Notes: a model not told the origin generated them from the letters alone. Numbered from the stretch's first letter, positions 1 through 8,236 are shown. The stretch: DNA of 64,000 nucleotides from Aldehydirespirator sp965248735 (GCA_965248735.1 OZ252146.1:1798001-1862000); one strand, 5' to 3'. Numbers and translations: made by a program.

Positions 1-565
1 GCGTGGCCGAGAGGGCCAAGGCCGGTCCCTCGGCCCGCGTGTAATCGCTGAACTGCTGCGTGTCGCCTTCGAGGTTGTAGGCCGCGACTTCGGCCTCATA
101 GGCCGTGAATGCGTTCAGGCCGTCGACTTCGTAGCCAGTCGCATCGGGATTTTCTATGGTCTCGGCGGTCCAGAGTGAGGTGCCCTGCTCGCGATATTGG
201 ACCCTATAGCCGACCAACGCCGGGTCCGACGTCACCGCTGTCCAGGTCAGCGTGAGCCTACCGGTATTGCCAATATTGGGAATGGGAACGAACGTGACGT
301 CCGTGGGCGCGCCTGGAACGGCGGCCGCAGCGGGCAACGCGGTCAAGGCGAGTACGGCCGCCAAGGCCGCGACGGCGCCTAGCAGGGCGGCGCGGCGAAG
401 GCCGATCACCACATCAACGGAGCGGGCGAACATTCCCCCCCTTACGTTGTTGAGCAGCTCTGGCGTGGCAGTCCGTGCGCGGGATGCAACCGCGCTCACA
501 TTGCGCCGCGGCTGGGGCTGCTCATCATTCTGTGGATGTTCGCGATTCGAGTTCTGACCCCTCAT
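1..565 (-). CDS. Fibronectin type III surface/secreted protein, C-terminus off window
   Basis: The first 188 codons of an exported protein that continues beyond the left edge. The ATG at 565 is chosen because AGGAGG lies at 576-581, ten bases upstream; an in-frame ATG at 433 with its own purine tract is the alternative. Residues 1-58 are polar and end in Arg-rich sequence. Residues 59-82 are a continuous Ala/Leu hydrophobic segment ending AAAA, a signal peptide or membrane anchor. From about residue 84 a fibronectin-III domain follows: PGAPTDVTF at its start, the LTWTAV strand, VGYRVQYRE, and FTAYEAEVAAYN near the end. FN3 domains are binding or spacer modules in extracellular enzymes and adhesins. 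The 44-residue extension before the usual signal peptide is unusual and may mean that 433 is the real start. Function beyond extracellular display is unknown. Confidence 0.75.
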   Translation of the reverse strand, partial: MRGQNSNREHPQNDEQPQPRRNVSAVASRARTATPELLNNVRGGMFARSVDVVIGLRRAALLGAVAALAAVLALTALPAAAAVPGAPTDVTFVPIPNIGNTGRLTLTWTAVTSDPALVGYRVQYREQGTSLWTAETIENPDATGYEVDGLNAFTAYEAEVAAYNLEGDTQQFSDYTRAEGPALALSAT

Positions 566-1025
566 CTGAATCCCCCCTCCTAGCTGTCGTTGAATTGATG
601 GCCGCCGATCTCGGGCAGCGGTCTGCCGAGGTCAGCGCCTCTTGCGTCCGTGTGTCCCGTTTCGGCGACTCGCACGCATGTCGGTTCGTTGTTGGTTGGC
701 GTGAGGTTGTGTGCACGTGGTCCGGCTCAGCCCGCGGCGGCGATGAGGTCTCGGGCCCGGTGCAGGAAGCTCCTCGCACGGTTGCGCCGCCGTCGGCGGC
801 GGTTCCGACAACCGTCTGGGCCAGTGCGTGGGGGACGCCCACGCACTGGGGTGCGCCTGCGACGATGGAGACCGCGAGGAAGCGATCAGGGCTGCCGGGG
901 TGAGAATGGACACAAATGCTTATATATGTCAGGTCATCCATAAGATAGAATCATAAGCTTACAAGCAAACATCTGCTGCATCAGCGTTGACGTAAGCCAT
1001 CGCAGCGACATGCCGTAGAGCAGGG
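566..1025. other. Intergenic stretch, no supported gene
   Basis: No open frame here has a convincing start, codon pattern or family resemblance. An AT-rich block at about 908-985 interrupts otherwise GC-rich DNA just before the decayed vWA fragment and may mark a past insertion or deletion joint. On the minus strand a short tail resembling ARSFLHRARDLIAAAG followed by a stop (near 732-775) could be the end of a lost gene, but nothing upstream supports it. Confidence 0.4.
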
Positions 1026-1400
1026 CTGTACGGCCCCACCGGCTCGACCGCCCTCTACGAGCTGACCCTGGACCCGGACTGGCAGCGGGGGAGGGGCGCG
1101 CTGGCCACGGCCACGCTGCGCTACGAACGCCCGGCCAGCGAGCGGATCACCGAGACCTGGTCCAGCCTGCACGCCGACGACATTGAGAGCTCGTTCCGCG
1201 ACGCCGGCGCCCACTTCCGGCTGGCGGTGGTGGCCGCCGAGTTCGCCGAGGTGCTGCGGGACAGCCCCTTCGTGGAGGACCGCAGCATGGAGGAGCTCAG
1301 CTACCAGGCCGACCGGGTGTCCGACGACCTGCGCCGCGACGACGACGCCGAGGAGCTGGCCGGTCTGATCGACACCGCCAGGCGCATCCGCCGCCGCTAG
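1026..1400 (+). pseudogene. C-terminal fragment of a YfbK-type vWA protein (DUF3520)
   Basis: An open frame of 124 codons with no start codon; the frame is closed by TAA at 993. It encodes the carboxyl-terminal domain found after the von Willebrand factor A domain in YfbK-like proteins. Visible features are TALYELTLD at the left, the acidic strand around ASERITETW, then HFRLAVVAAEFAEVLRDSPF, which is the family's conserved helix, and a basic end RRIRRR. The whole vWA/MIDAS half is missing, so the remnant cannot be functional as known. The homology starts abruptly at about 1026, next to the AT-rich block, which suggests deletion of the 5' part. Confidence 0.7.
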
Positions 1401-1472
1401 CGGCGACCAGGGCTCCTCCAACTCCCTGTGACTCACCCCTGGAGGGGCCCTTGCGGAGCTCGGCGGCCCGGT

Positions 1473-1580
1473 CTGGAGGGGACTGGGCCGCCGAGCCTTT
1501 CCCGCGCCGGGACCGTCGAATGGGATCCCGGCACCGCCGACCAGCTGGAGGGGACTGGGCCGCCGAGCCTTTCCCGCGCC
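1473..1580. repeat. Two 36-bp direct repeats separated by 36 bp
   Basis: The same 36 bases, beginning CTGGAGGGGACTGGGCCGCC and ending TTTCCCGCGCC, occur at 1473-1508 and 1545-1580. The gap between them is also 36 bp, giving a 72-bp period. A partial CTGGAGGGG lies at about 1439. They sit between the vWA remnant and the end of the membrane-protein gene. No coding role is seen. Confidence 0.8.
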
Positions 1581-1612
1581 CGTGCGGCGTAGGCAGTCCT
1601 CGGCGGCCGGGC

Positions 1613-3013
1613 TCAGGCGAAGCCGAAGGCAAGGGGCAGGCCCACAACCACCGCGACGAGCCAGAGCGCGTAGACGGGAGCGTAGGAAGTCTGCCAGTGC
1701 TCGACGGCGGCGAACTCGCGGCGACCCCGCCAGAAGCTGAGGTACAGCCAGGCCGACCAGGCCAGGTTCACCAGCAGCACCACGTTCTCGCCCAGAGCCG
1801 CGACCCGGTTGGGGGTGGCGCCGAAGTCGGACAGGCGGCCGACGATAGCGCCGAGCACCAGCACGTCTACGAGGAGGGCAGCCACCACGAGCAGCAGCAG
1901 CAGTAGGTCGAAGAGGCCGCGTGGGGCGTTCCGGTCGCGGGCGACCACGGAGTAGATCACCAGGCCGAGCACCAGGGCCAGCAATACGTCGAAGAAGATC
2001 AGCACACCCCGTCCGACGTCGATCCCCCTGCCGGTCAGGGCCACGGCTAGGAGGAACGCGGCCAGCAACACTGTGAACATCGGCGCGAACATCCTCGTGA
2101 GCACGGGCGCGATCCTCTCCAGCACACCCTGTCTCGACTCGGCCAGCCAGGCGGCCACCACGACGGCGCCGGCCGCGCCGCATGGCACCAGCCAGAGTCC
2201 GATGAACTGGCCGGTGTCGAGCCCGATGGCAGCGAAGATCCCGGCCGTGGACCCGGCCAGCACGCCGCCGCCCAGGGCGATCAGCCCGAAGTAGATGACC
2301 CACTCACCGGTGAAGCGCACGAAGTCCATGCGCTTGTCGTGGGAGCGCCAGTCGCCTCCGGCATGAGCGAGTCCGACGACGAGCCATAGCAGGATCGGCA
2401 CGTGCAGCGCCGCCAGCACCTCAGTGTCTGAGGGGTCGGCGCCGTCTTCGAAGGGGAACGCGTTGAGCGCGGCCGCGGCCACGACGAACGGCACTGCCAG
2501 CAGGGCCAGAGTCTTCGGGTTCAGCCGACGCTTCCAGGCGAGGTAGCCGGCCAGCATGGGCAGCACCAGCAGGCTGAGGTTGCGGGCATAGAACTGGTCG
2601 AAGTTCTCGAGTTCGAGGCCGAACAGCTCGGGCGCCTTGACGGCGACCGCCGCCGCGCAGGCCAGCGAGCCCATCGCTGCGAACTCACGCTTGGCCTCGG
2701 CGGTGCCGGCCCCCGATGCCAGCCCCAGCCGTTGCCACAGTCCCCCGGACCGCCCTGTGGCGGTACTGGCCCGCTCTCCGGCGGCACTGGCCCGCTCTGC
2801 GGTGGCTGTGCGGTCTTTGGCGGTCTCGGCATCGTCGTCTGGTCGGGCTTCGGCGAGGCGGGCGGCGGCTGTGGTGGTGTCGGGCGATGCCGGTACGACG
2901 GCGGTCGTGGCCGCGATGGCCTCATCGAGCGCCCCGATCCGCTTGGCCGCGATCAGGAACGCCTCGTCGGGTGCCAGCCCCGCGCTGGCGAGCTCGGTGA
3001 GCTGGTCTCGCAA
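1613..3013 (-). CDS. Multipass membrane protein with permease-prefix-like N-terminus
   Basis: A protein of about 466 residues. Residues 1-40 form the helical prefix RDQLTELASAGLAPDEAFLI..KRIGALDEA, which resembles the permease-prefix/DUF1707-like leader seen on many actinobacterial membrane proteins. A low-complexity linker follows (about 40-100), then ten or eleven hydrophobic segments from about residue 115 to the end. No transport or enzymatic motif is recognised, so the function is unknown. The frame is open upstream of the TTG at 3013 as far as 3097 and encodes more of the prefix (DEQLEALIDDW), but offers no ATG or GTG. An ATG at 3135 lies in another frame and would join it if one base were restored near 3095. 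The 5' end may therefore carry a frameshift or a sequencing error. It is divergent from the deaminase gene. Confidence 0.65.
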   Translation of the reverse strand: MRDQLTELASAGLAPDEAFLIAAKRIGALDEAIAATTAVVPASPDTTTAAARLAEARPDDDAETAKDRTATAERASAAGERASTATGRSGGLWQRLGLASGAGTAEAKREFAAMGSLACAAAVAVKAPELFGLELENFDQFYARNLSLLVLPMLAGYLAWKRRLNPKTLALLAVPFVVAAAALNAFPFEDGADPSDTEVLAALHVPILLWLVVGLAHAGGDWRSHDKRMDFVRFTGEWVIYFGLIALGGGVLAGSTAGIFAAIGLDTGQFIGLWLVPCGAAGAVVVAAWLAESRQGVLERIAPVLTRMFAPMFTVLLAAFLLAVALTGRGIDVGRGVLIFFDVLLALVLGLVIYSVVARDRNAPRGLFDLLLLLLVVAALLVDVLVLGAIVGRLSDFGATPNRVAALGENVVLLVNLAWSAWLYLSFWRGRREFAAVEHWQTSYAPVYALWLVAVVVGLPLAFGFA

Positions 3014-3156
3014 GCGGCTCTCAAGCTGGTCGTCGCCGGTACGGTCCCGCCAGTCGTCGATCAGGGCCTCGAGTTGTTCGTCGATGCCGGCAAGCTAGCC
3101 GCAGTCTCGAAGCCTCCGGTCAGGTCTGCTGTCATGCCATCGGGTTGAATGGGGCC

Positions 3157-3597
3157 ATGGACCAGTTCATGCAGGCGGCTGTCGACGAGGCGTTGAAGGG
3201 ACGGGCCGAGGGCGGCATACCGATCGGGGCGGTGCTCGTGCACGGCGGCGAGATCATCGGCCGGGGCCACAACCGGCGGGTGCAGATGGGCTCTGCCATC
3301 CGCCACGGTGAGACCGACGCGCTCGAGAACGCCGGCCGGCTGCCGGCGAGCGTCTACCGCGACTCGGTGATTCATACGACGCTGTCGCCGTGCGCCATGT
3401 GCGCAGGGGCGATCCTGCTCTATGGCATCGGCGAGGTGGTGGTGGGCGAGAACCGCACGTTCATGGGCGAGGAGGCCCTGCTGTCCGAGCGGGGGGTCTC
3501 GGTGACCGTGCTCGATGACGAGACGTGCGTGGCCATGATGCGGGACTTCATCGCGGCCGAGCCCGACCTCTGGAACGAGGACATCGGCGAGGACTAG
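3157..3597 (+). CDS. Nucleoside/cytosine deaminase (CDA fold)
   Basis: A 146-residue zinc-dependent deaminase. The zinc site is complete: H-x-E in HGETDALEN (about residues 53-61) and the P-C-x2-C motif in SPCAMCAGA (about 83-91), with the Glu as proton shuttle. Length and motif order match the yeast-type cytosine deaminase/guanine deaminase group, which hydrolyses the exocyclic amine of a free base or nucleoside in the cytosol. ATG at 3157 is chosen over an in-frame TTG at 3145 because it puts the first helix at the normal distance from the zinc site. The substrate cannot be decided from sequence; cytosine is the usual guess for this subgroup. Confidence 0.85.
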   Translation: MDQFMQAAVDEALKGRAEGGIPIGAVLVHGGEIIGRGHNRRVQMGSAIRHGETDALENAGRLPASVYRDSVIHTTLSPCAMCAGAILLYGIGEVVVGENRTFMGEEALLSERGVSVTVLDDETCVAMMRDFIAAEPDLWNEDIGED

Positions 3598-3599
3598 CC

Positions 3600-3682
3600 C
3601 CGGGTCCGAAACGGACGTAGAGGACTAGCTCCGGGTCCGAAACGGACGTAGAGGGCTAGTTCCGGGTCCGAAACGGACGTAG
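3600..3682. repeat. Three tandem 31-bp units, each with a GTCCG-AAA-CGGAC hairpin
   Basis: The core CCGGGTCCGAAACGGACGTAG occurs at 3600, 3631 and 3662, a 31-bp period starting at the deaminase stop codon. Each unit holds a perfect 5-bp stem with an AAA loop. The spacers between cores are near-identical (AGGACTAGCT / AGGGCTAGTT). The array lies between convergent genes, so it may act as a weak bidirectional terminator or be a REP-like element. Confidence 0.8.
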
Positions 3683-3732
3683 TTGTACCCCCACAGGGTG
3701 GTCAACTACGTCAATTTCGTGAAGGAACGGGG

Positions 3733-4866
3733 CTAGAGACAGGCTTGGGCGGCTTCGGCGATGCGCCGGCCCCGCAGGTCGCCCATCAAGTCGGCGTCCA
3801 TGCGGTTCATCACGTAGGCGACACTCATGCGGTTGTCGAAGTCCACCACGGCCAGCGAGCCGCCCCAGCCGCCCCAGAACATCTGGCCCGGCTCGATGGT
3901 GATCTCGCCGAGCTGGAGGCCGAAGCCGAGTCCGTGGCGCATCTGCACCATCAGGACTTGGTCGGGTCCGTCGGTCTGCTCCTCCAGGGCTCGGCGCACG
4001 CCCGCCTCCGACATCAACCGGACCCCGTCGAGGGTGCCTCCGCACGCCAGCGCGGCGTGGATGCGGGCGATCGATCGGGCGTTGCCGAGGCCGCCCGCGG
4101 CGGGGATCTCCGCGGCCCGCCACTCGCGGGTGGCCGGCTCGCTGGCGGTCATCGGGCAGCTTGCCAGCGTCTTGACCGCTATGGAGTCCACGGAGACCTC
4201 CACGCCGTTGACTGTGAGCTTGTCGCCGCCGAACACCGGGGGCACCAGGGCGCCGACCCTGTGGTCCTCCGAGGCGGGCAGGCTCATCCAGAAGTCGGCC
4301 CCGAGCGGCTCGGCCACCTCGGTGCGGAACCAGTCGGCCATCCGCTGCCCGGTGATGCGGTGGAGGATCTCGCCCTGCAGGTTGCCCTGGGAGACGGCGT
4401 GGTAGCCCGAGGCGGTGCCCGGCTCCCACCACGGAGCCTGGGCCGCGAGGTTGGCCGCGACGCCGTCGGGGTCGTAGAGATCTTCCACCGCGATGGGCGG
4501 GTCGAAGCCGGGAAGCCCCGCGGTGTGGGCCATCACATGGCGGACCAGCACCCCGTCCTTGCCGTTGCGGGCGAACTCGGGCCAGTACTGGGCCACCGGG
4601 GCATCGAAGTCCAGCTCGCCCCGGTCGGCCAGCATCAGCATGCAGGTGGCGGCCATGGTTTTGGTGGTGGAGTAGACGTTGACGATGGTGTCTCGCTGCC
4701 AGGGCGCGCCCTCGGTGTCGGCGTCGCCGCCCCAGATGTCGACGACGAACTCGCCGTCGACGGTCACCGCCGCAGCCGCGCCGATCTCCAGCCCCTCGGC
4801 GAAGTTGGCCTCGAGGGCGGCCCGCACCGCCTCGAAGCCGGGCTTGCATGTCCCATGGATCTCCAT
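3733..4866 (-). CDS. Serine beta-lactamase-fold hydrolase/esterase
   Basis: A 377-residue cytosolic protein of the class C beta-lactamase/EstB/LACTB family. The nucleophile motif S-x-x-K is STTK in VYSTTKTMAAT (about residues 65-68). The second motif Tyr is in SGYHAVSQGNLQG (about 156), where YxN is YHA. The third, KTG-like, motif is probably WGGWGGS (about 338). HGLGFG precedes it, as in the esterase branch. There is no signal peptide, which argues against a true beta-lactamase; members usually hydrolyse small esters or peptides. It starts at ATG 4866 and converges on the deaminase gene across the hairpin array. Confidence 0.85.
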   Translation of the reverse strand: MEIHGTCKPGFEAVRAALEANFAEGLEIGAAAAVTVDGEFVVDIWGGDADTEGAPWQRDTIVNVYSTTKTMAATCMLMLADRGELDFDAPVAQYWPEFARNGKDGVLVRHVMAHTAGLPGFDPPIAVEDLYDPDGVAANLAAQAPWWEPGTASGYHAVSQGNLQGEILHRITGQRMADWFRTEVAEPLGADFWMSLPASEDHRVGALVPPVFGGDKLTVNGVEVSVDSIAVKTLASCPMTASEPATREWRAAEIPAAGGLGNARSIARIHAALACGGTLDGVRLMSEAGVRRALEEQTDGPDQVLMVQMRHGLGFGLQLGEITIEPGQMFWGGWGGSLAVVDFDNRMSVAYVMNRMDADLMGDLRGRRIAEAAQACL

Positions 4867-5002
4867 GCCCCATCATGGCGCGACATAGCCGCGGTGCGCG
4901 CTGGCGAACTGTGCGTCAGTGGTTGACTGCACGCAGGCGACGCGGCGTGGAGGCCTGCGGCGTGGCCACAGTCATCTTGGTCCAGCGTCGCATCAGCGCG
5001 AG

Positions 5003-5031
5003 TTGACTTATAATTAATCTACTGCTATGAC
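5003..5031 (+). promoter_or_regulatory. Candidate sigma-70-type promoter
   Basis: TTGACT (5003-5008) and TATGAC (5026-5031) are separated by exactly 17 bases inside an AT-rich patch. The elements point toward the gene starting at 5160, about 125 bases downstream. No other gene-sized feature is seen between 4867 and 5159. Confidence 0.5.
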
Positions 5032-5159
5032 AGCAAGTTAACTTCATCATAATACCCTCATGACAGTTCCCACGACTGCTCTTAATGGCCTTTAGAAACA
5101 CTGAGCGTGTCTTCGGGCTGTCGAGTACCGCCCAGCTAGCTAGGAAGGATGCGATCACC

Positions 5160-5624
5160 ATGTGGCGCTCCAATCAGAAGACATCGAATCGCAAGCCAAT
5201 GGACAATCAGGAACAGGAAGCGGTGGCCGGAGCCAGGGACGCTCTCGCCCGGGTGATTGCGGACGGCAGTCACTCTGACCGCTCTCTCGCTATCGAGGCC
5301 ATCCAGGCAATGGATCGCGGCTGGCACGATGACGGGAGGCGGTATTCCGTGACTCACCGGCTGGCGAGGGTGTACGACGCCAGGTTCGGCCTCCTGGGCG
5401 CGTTTGCCGAGAACACCGACACATTGCCCGCTGCGGCTTCCAAACAGATGCAGGCAGCCCTGTACGCGATCGACCACCTTGCCAACGTGTTGTTGACCCG
5501 CCTGGCGACCGTGGGCGTGGCCATCTACCCGACGATGGAAGCTCCCTGCGGTGAGGTGCTGGAGTTGCCGACAGCAGAGAAGGACGACTTGCTGAGCGCC
5601 ATCGAGCAGGGTTCCCGCGATTGA
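5160..5624 (+). CDS. Hypothetical helical protein
   Basis: A 154-residue protein that I do not recognise. ATG at 5160 is preferred to the longer in-frame ATG at 5085 because AGGAAGGA lies at 5142-5149 with normal spacing, while 5085 has no ribosome-binding site. The N-terminus is polar and basic (WRSNQKTSNRK). The rest is predicted mostly helical and soluble, with a stretch RYSVTHRLARVYDARFGLLGAF (about 55-76) and a hydrophobic helix DHLANVLLTRLATVGVAIY (about 105-125). No catalytic motif is visible. A candidate promoter lies upstream and a vapBC module downstream. Confidence 0.55.
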   Translation: MWRSNQKTSNRKPMDNQEQEAVAGARDALARVIADGSHSDRSLAIEAIQAMDRGWHDDGRRYSVTHRLARVYDARFGLLGAFAENTDTLPAAASKQMQAALYAIDHLANVLLTRLATVGVAIYPTMEAPCGEVLELPTAEKDDLLSAIEQGSRD

Positions 5625-5706
5625 GCAGCGACTGCGGCCGCGGCAACCGGCACGAGGTCGTGGAGCGCGCTCGTGCCACGCGATCGCCTTGAGATATCAT
5701 CAATGC

Positions 5707-5913
5707 ATGAGTAAGACATCTCTTGAAATCGATCATGATATCGCTACGGAGGCGGCGAGAATCTTGGGCACGAAGACGCTGCGCGACACTGTCGACGCAT
5801 CGATGCGCGAGATCGTCAACGCCAAGCGTCGCCTCGAGCTGATCGCCATGCTCTCAGACCCGGAGCGCTACGACCCGGCCGTTCTCGACGATGCCTGGGG
5901 TGGCGAGTCCTGA
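5707..5913 (+). CDS. VapB-like antitoxin
   Basis: A 68-residue protein of the short antitoxin type (DUF2191-like) that begins MSKTSLEIDHDIATEAARIL, a ribbon-helix-helix-like start. The C-terminal half (RRLELIAMLSDPERYD..VLDDAW) would wrap the PIN toxin. It ends one base before the downstream toxin start, a typical translationally coupled toxin-antitoxin layout. GATATCAT at 5692-5699 is mirrored by ATGATATC at about 5735, a possible autoregulatory operator straddling the start. Confidence 0.75.
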   Translation: MSKTSLEIDHDIATEAARILGTKTLRDTVDASMREIVNAKRRLELIAMLSDPERYDPAVLDDAWGGES

Positions 5914-5914
5914 C

Positions 5915-6334
5915 ATGGCCCGTGCCGTCTACCTGGCCGACACGAGCGCTTTCGCTCGTCTAGGCAAGCCCCATGTCGCCGCGGCCATCGCTCCGCTCGT
6001 TGCAGAGGGCAGGATCGCGTTGTGCGCGCCCGTCGCGTTCGAGCTCGGCTTCAGCGCCCGCAGCGCGGCCGACCACGACGCTGTCATGAGCCGCATCGAC
6101 GCATTCGAGTCCGTGCCGACGACCGAGGGCGACCACCGGCGGGGGCTCGAGCTGCAGAGGCTGCTGGCGGGTCGGGGCCGGCACAGGGCTCTGTCCCTTG
6201 TCGATGCTCTCGTTGCCTCGACTGCCGAGAGCCGCGGCCTCGCCGTCCTGCACTACGACGCCGACTTCGATGTCGTATCCGAGATCACCGGCCAGCCGAC
6301 TGAGTGGATCGTCGAACGAGGCTCTGCGGACTGA
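5915..6334 (+). CDS. vapC: VapC PIN-domain ribonuclease toxin
   Basis: A 139-residue PIN protein. The acidic metal-binding residues are visible: Asp in YLADTSAFARL (about residue 8), Glu in PVAFELGF (about 44) and Asp in LSLVDALVAST (about 95), with a last Asp in HYDADFDVV. VapC toxins are Mg-dependent RNases that cut tRNA or rRNA and are neutralised by the cognate VapB. ATG 5915 directly after the antitoxin stop is preferred over the overlapping ATG at 5891. Part of this gene is duplicated in the debris at 13.25 kb, with the coding frame kept. Confidence 0.85.
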   Translation: MARAVYLADTSAFARLGKPHVAAAIAPLVAEGRIALCAPVAFELGFSARSAADHDAVMSRIDAFESVPTTEGDHRRGLELQRLLAGRGRHRALSLVDALVASTAESRGLAVLHYDADFDVVSEITGQPTEWIVERGSAD

Positions 6335-6469
6335 TGCGCCGGTCCCGCCCGGCAGGTCGGCGCGACCCGTCAATGATTGAGTTGCGATAGCGGAGCGCCA
6401 GCGGGCAGTGTTCGTAAGCCGATCCCGGATAGGCGGGAGCCGGCGGCGAGCGAGCTTGAGGGAGTGGCG

Positions 6470-6991
6470 ATGGGTTTCCCCCGCGAGGAGATGGAGGAGA
6501 TGTGGGGCCGGTGGACCGCGGTCAACGAGGCGGCGGAGGCTGCCGACGACTGGTCCGGGCTCGGTGCCTTCTACACCGAGGATGCGTACTACACGTGGAA
6601 GGTGGGCCATCACATGGAGTTCGCCGCCCACGGCCGCCATGAAATTGTCGACCATGTGCTGGCGTTCGAGATGGTCGGCTTCGAGGGTTGGACCTACCCC
6701 TACCAGAAGGTGGTGGTCGACGACTCCCGGGGCGAGGTCGTCGGGTACTGGCTTCAGATCACGCCGTTCGAGGACGAGGCGGGCAGGCGGATCCAGACCA
6801 ACGGGCCGGGGTGCTCGTGGTTCCGGTACGCCGGCGACTTCAAGTGGTGCGAGCAGATGGACCTGTTCGACGTTGACGATGTGCAGGGGGTCTTGAAGAA
6901 GCTCAACAAGCTTGGTCTCTTGAGCGACGAGTTCAAGGCCCGCCAGCAGCGCTACCTCGACGGCACGGCCCCCGGCTCGCGCTTCGTGTAG
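6470..6991 (+). CDS. NTF2-like (SnoaL-type) protein
   Basis: A 173-residue protein with the cone-shaped NTF2-like fold signature: an N-terminal helix (MEEMWGRWTAVNEAAEAADDW), LGAFYTEDAYYTW, then strands around GEVVGYWLQITPF and GCSWFRYAGDFKWCEQMDLFD. The family includes polyketide cyclases, small hydrolases and accessory proteins to SDR enzymes; no specific reaction can be assigned. GAGGGAGTGG just upstream supports ATG 6470. The next gene, an SDR oxidoreductase, starts 24 bases downstream, so the two probably form an operon acting on one small-molecule pathway. Confidence 0.75.
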   Translation: MGFPREEMEEMWGRWTAVNEAAEAADDWSGLGAFYTEDAYYTWKVGHHMEFAAHGRHEIVDHVLAFEMVGFEGWTYPYQKVVVDDSRGEVVGYWLQITPFEDEAGRRIQTNGPGCSWFRYAGDFKWCEQMDLFDVDDVQGVLKKLNKLGLLSDEFKARQQRYLDGTAPGSRFV

Positions 6992-7014
6992 GCGGCGGGG
7001 TCGGGGAGCGGCAG

Positions 7015-7764
7015 ATGGACTCTCTGCGGGGTGCGGCGGTGGTGGTGACCGGGGCCAGCTCCGGGATCGGCCGGTCCGTGGCCGAGCGCTTCGTGGCGGC
7101 CGGTGCCCAAGTCATGACCGGCAGCCGGAGCGAGCCGCCTGACGGGCTGGGCCGATGGGTCCGCACCGACGTGGCCGACTCGGTCCAGGCCGATGCCTTG
7201 GTTTCTGCGGCGGCAGAGGCGTTCGGGCGGGTCGATGTGGTGGTGAACAACGCCGGTGTGCAGGTGGAGAAGACGGCGGCCGACACCACCGACGAGGAGT
7301 TCGACTATGTGATGGGCGTGAACGTGAAGGGTGTGTTCAACGTGTGCCGGGCCGCGGTGCGCCAGATGCGGGCCCAGGCGGGTGGCGGCGTGATCGTCAA
7401 TGTCGGCTCGATCTCGGGCCGGGTCTGCGACCACGGCATGGCCGTGTACAACGCGTCGAAGGCGGCGGTGCACGGCTTGACCTGCTCGATCGCCATCGAC
7501 CACGGCGCCGAGGGCATCCGCTGCAACGCAGTGCTGCCCGGCTGGATCGCCACACCCATGGCCGACTCCGTCTTCGATCTGGCCGCCGATCCGGGCGCGG
7601 CCCGGGCCGCGACGGTGGAGCGTCACCCGGTGGGCCGCCTGGGCCGCCCGGAGGACGTGGCCGCTCTGGTGCTGTGGCTGGCCGGCGACGAGGCGTCGTT
7701 CGTGTCGGGGAGCCTGTTCACCATCGACGGCGGCCTAACCGCCCAGACCCCCATCCCCCCCTGA
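7015..7764 (+). CDS. SDR-family NAD(P)-dependent oxidoreductase
   Basis: A 249-residue classical short-chain dehydrogenase/reductase. The nucleotide-binding motif is TGASSGIG (residues 12-19). NNAG occurs at about 80, the catalytic Ser in VGSISG (about 139) and YxxxK in YNASK (about 152-156), followed by the PGWIATPM loop. Length and motif spacing are standard. It reversibly oxidises a hydroxyl group in the cytosol; the substrate is unknown. It follows the NTF2-like gene in a probable operon. Confidence 0.9.
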   Translation: MDSLRGAAVVVTGASSGIGRSVAERFVAAGAQVMTGSRSEPPDGLGRWVRTDVADSVQADALVSAAAEAFGRVDVVVNNAGVQVEKTAADTTDEEFDYVMGVNVKGVFNVCRAAVRQMRAQAGGGVIVNVGSISGRVCDHGMAVYNASKAAVHGLTCSIAIDHGAEGIRCNAVLPGWIATPMADSVFDLAADPGAARAATVERHPVGRLGRPEDVAALVLWLAGDEASFVSGSLFTIDGGLTAQTPIPP

Positions 7765-7789
7765 GCCCGGGCCGGCGGGGGGCCGCTCG

Positions 7790-8236
7790 TCAGAGGAGCG
7801 CGATCGTCAGCGGCACGGACATCGACACCGCGAACCCGAGGAGCACCGCCGCCATCCATCGCGTGTGCTTGGCCAGCGTGAGTTGCAGTCCGGCGAACCC
7901 GGTCCTCACCTCGTCCTTGAGCTCGGACAGCTCCTTGTTGGTCTGGTCGAGCCGGGTGTTGGTTGCGTCGATGCGGGCCCCCTGCCGCAACTCGGAGGCC
8001 GCGATCTCGACCATGAGCCGCCCCTCGGTCTCCTTGAGCGCCCCCTCGAACATCTTCTCGCTGGCCTTGAGCTCGCGTTGAAGCAGCTTCTCGCTGGCCT
8101 TGACGTCGTCCTTGGTGGCGACTTGGTCCCAACCGCTTGGGGGTAGCTGCTCCATGAGGGTCCTCGCTGCCTCCTGGCCGATCGCGCCGGTCAACTGGTT
8201 GTGCAGCGTCGTGCGTTGCGCCTCGGTGATTGCCAT
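7790..8236 (-). CDS. Coiled-coil protein with C-terminal membrane anchor, paralogue A
   Basis: A 148-residue protein. Residues 1-30 are a helical head ending LPPSGWDQVATKDDV (about 31-45). Residues 46-115 are a long charged coiled coil (KASEKLLQRELKASEKM..). Residues 125-148 form a single transmembrane helix at the extreme C-terminus. The architecture resembles the DUF1640/CCDC90 type of membrane-tethered coiled coils, but the head motif is its own. A divergent neighbour at 8503 shares the head motif and the anchor. Function unknown; a membrane-anchored scaffold or phage-related sensor is possible. Confidence 0.7.
   Translation of the reverse strand: MAITEAQRTTLHNQLTGAIGQEAARTLMEQLPPSGWDQVATKDDVKASEKLLQRELKASEKMFEGALKETEGRLMVEIAASELRQGARIDATNTRLDQTNKELSELKDEVRTGFAGLQLTLAKHTRWMAAVLLGFAVSMSVPLTIALL

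Noticed and set aside
981..2303. 440-codon minus-strand frame
   Set aside because: It overlaps both the vWA remnant and the membrane-protein gene out of phase and has no recognisable text.
4916..5173. 85-codon minus-strand frame in AT-rich DNA
   Set aside because: Atypical composition, overlaps the promoter and start of the plus-strand gene, no family text.
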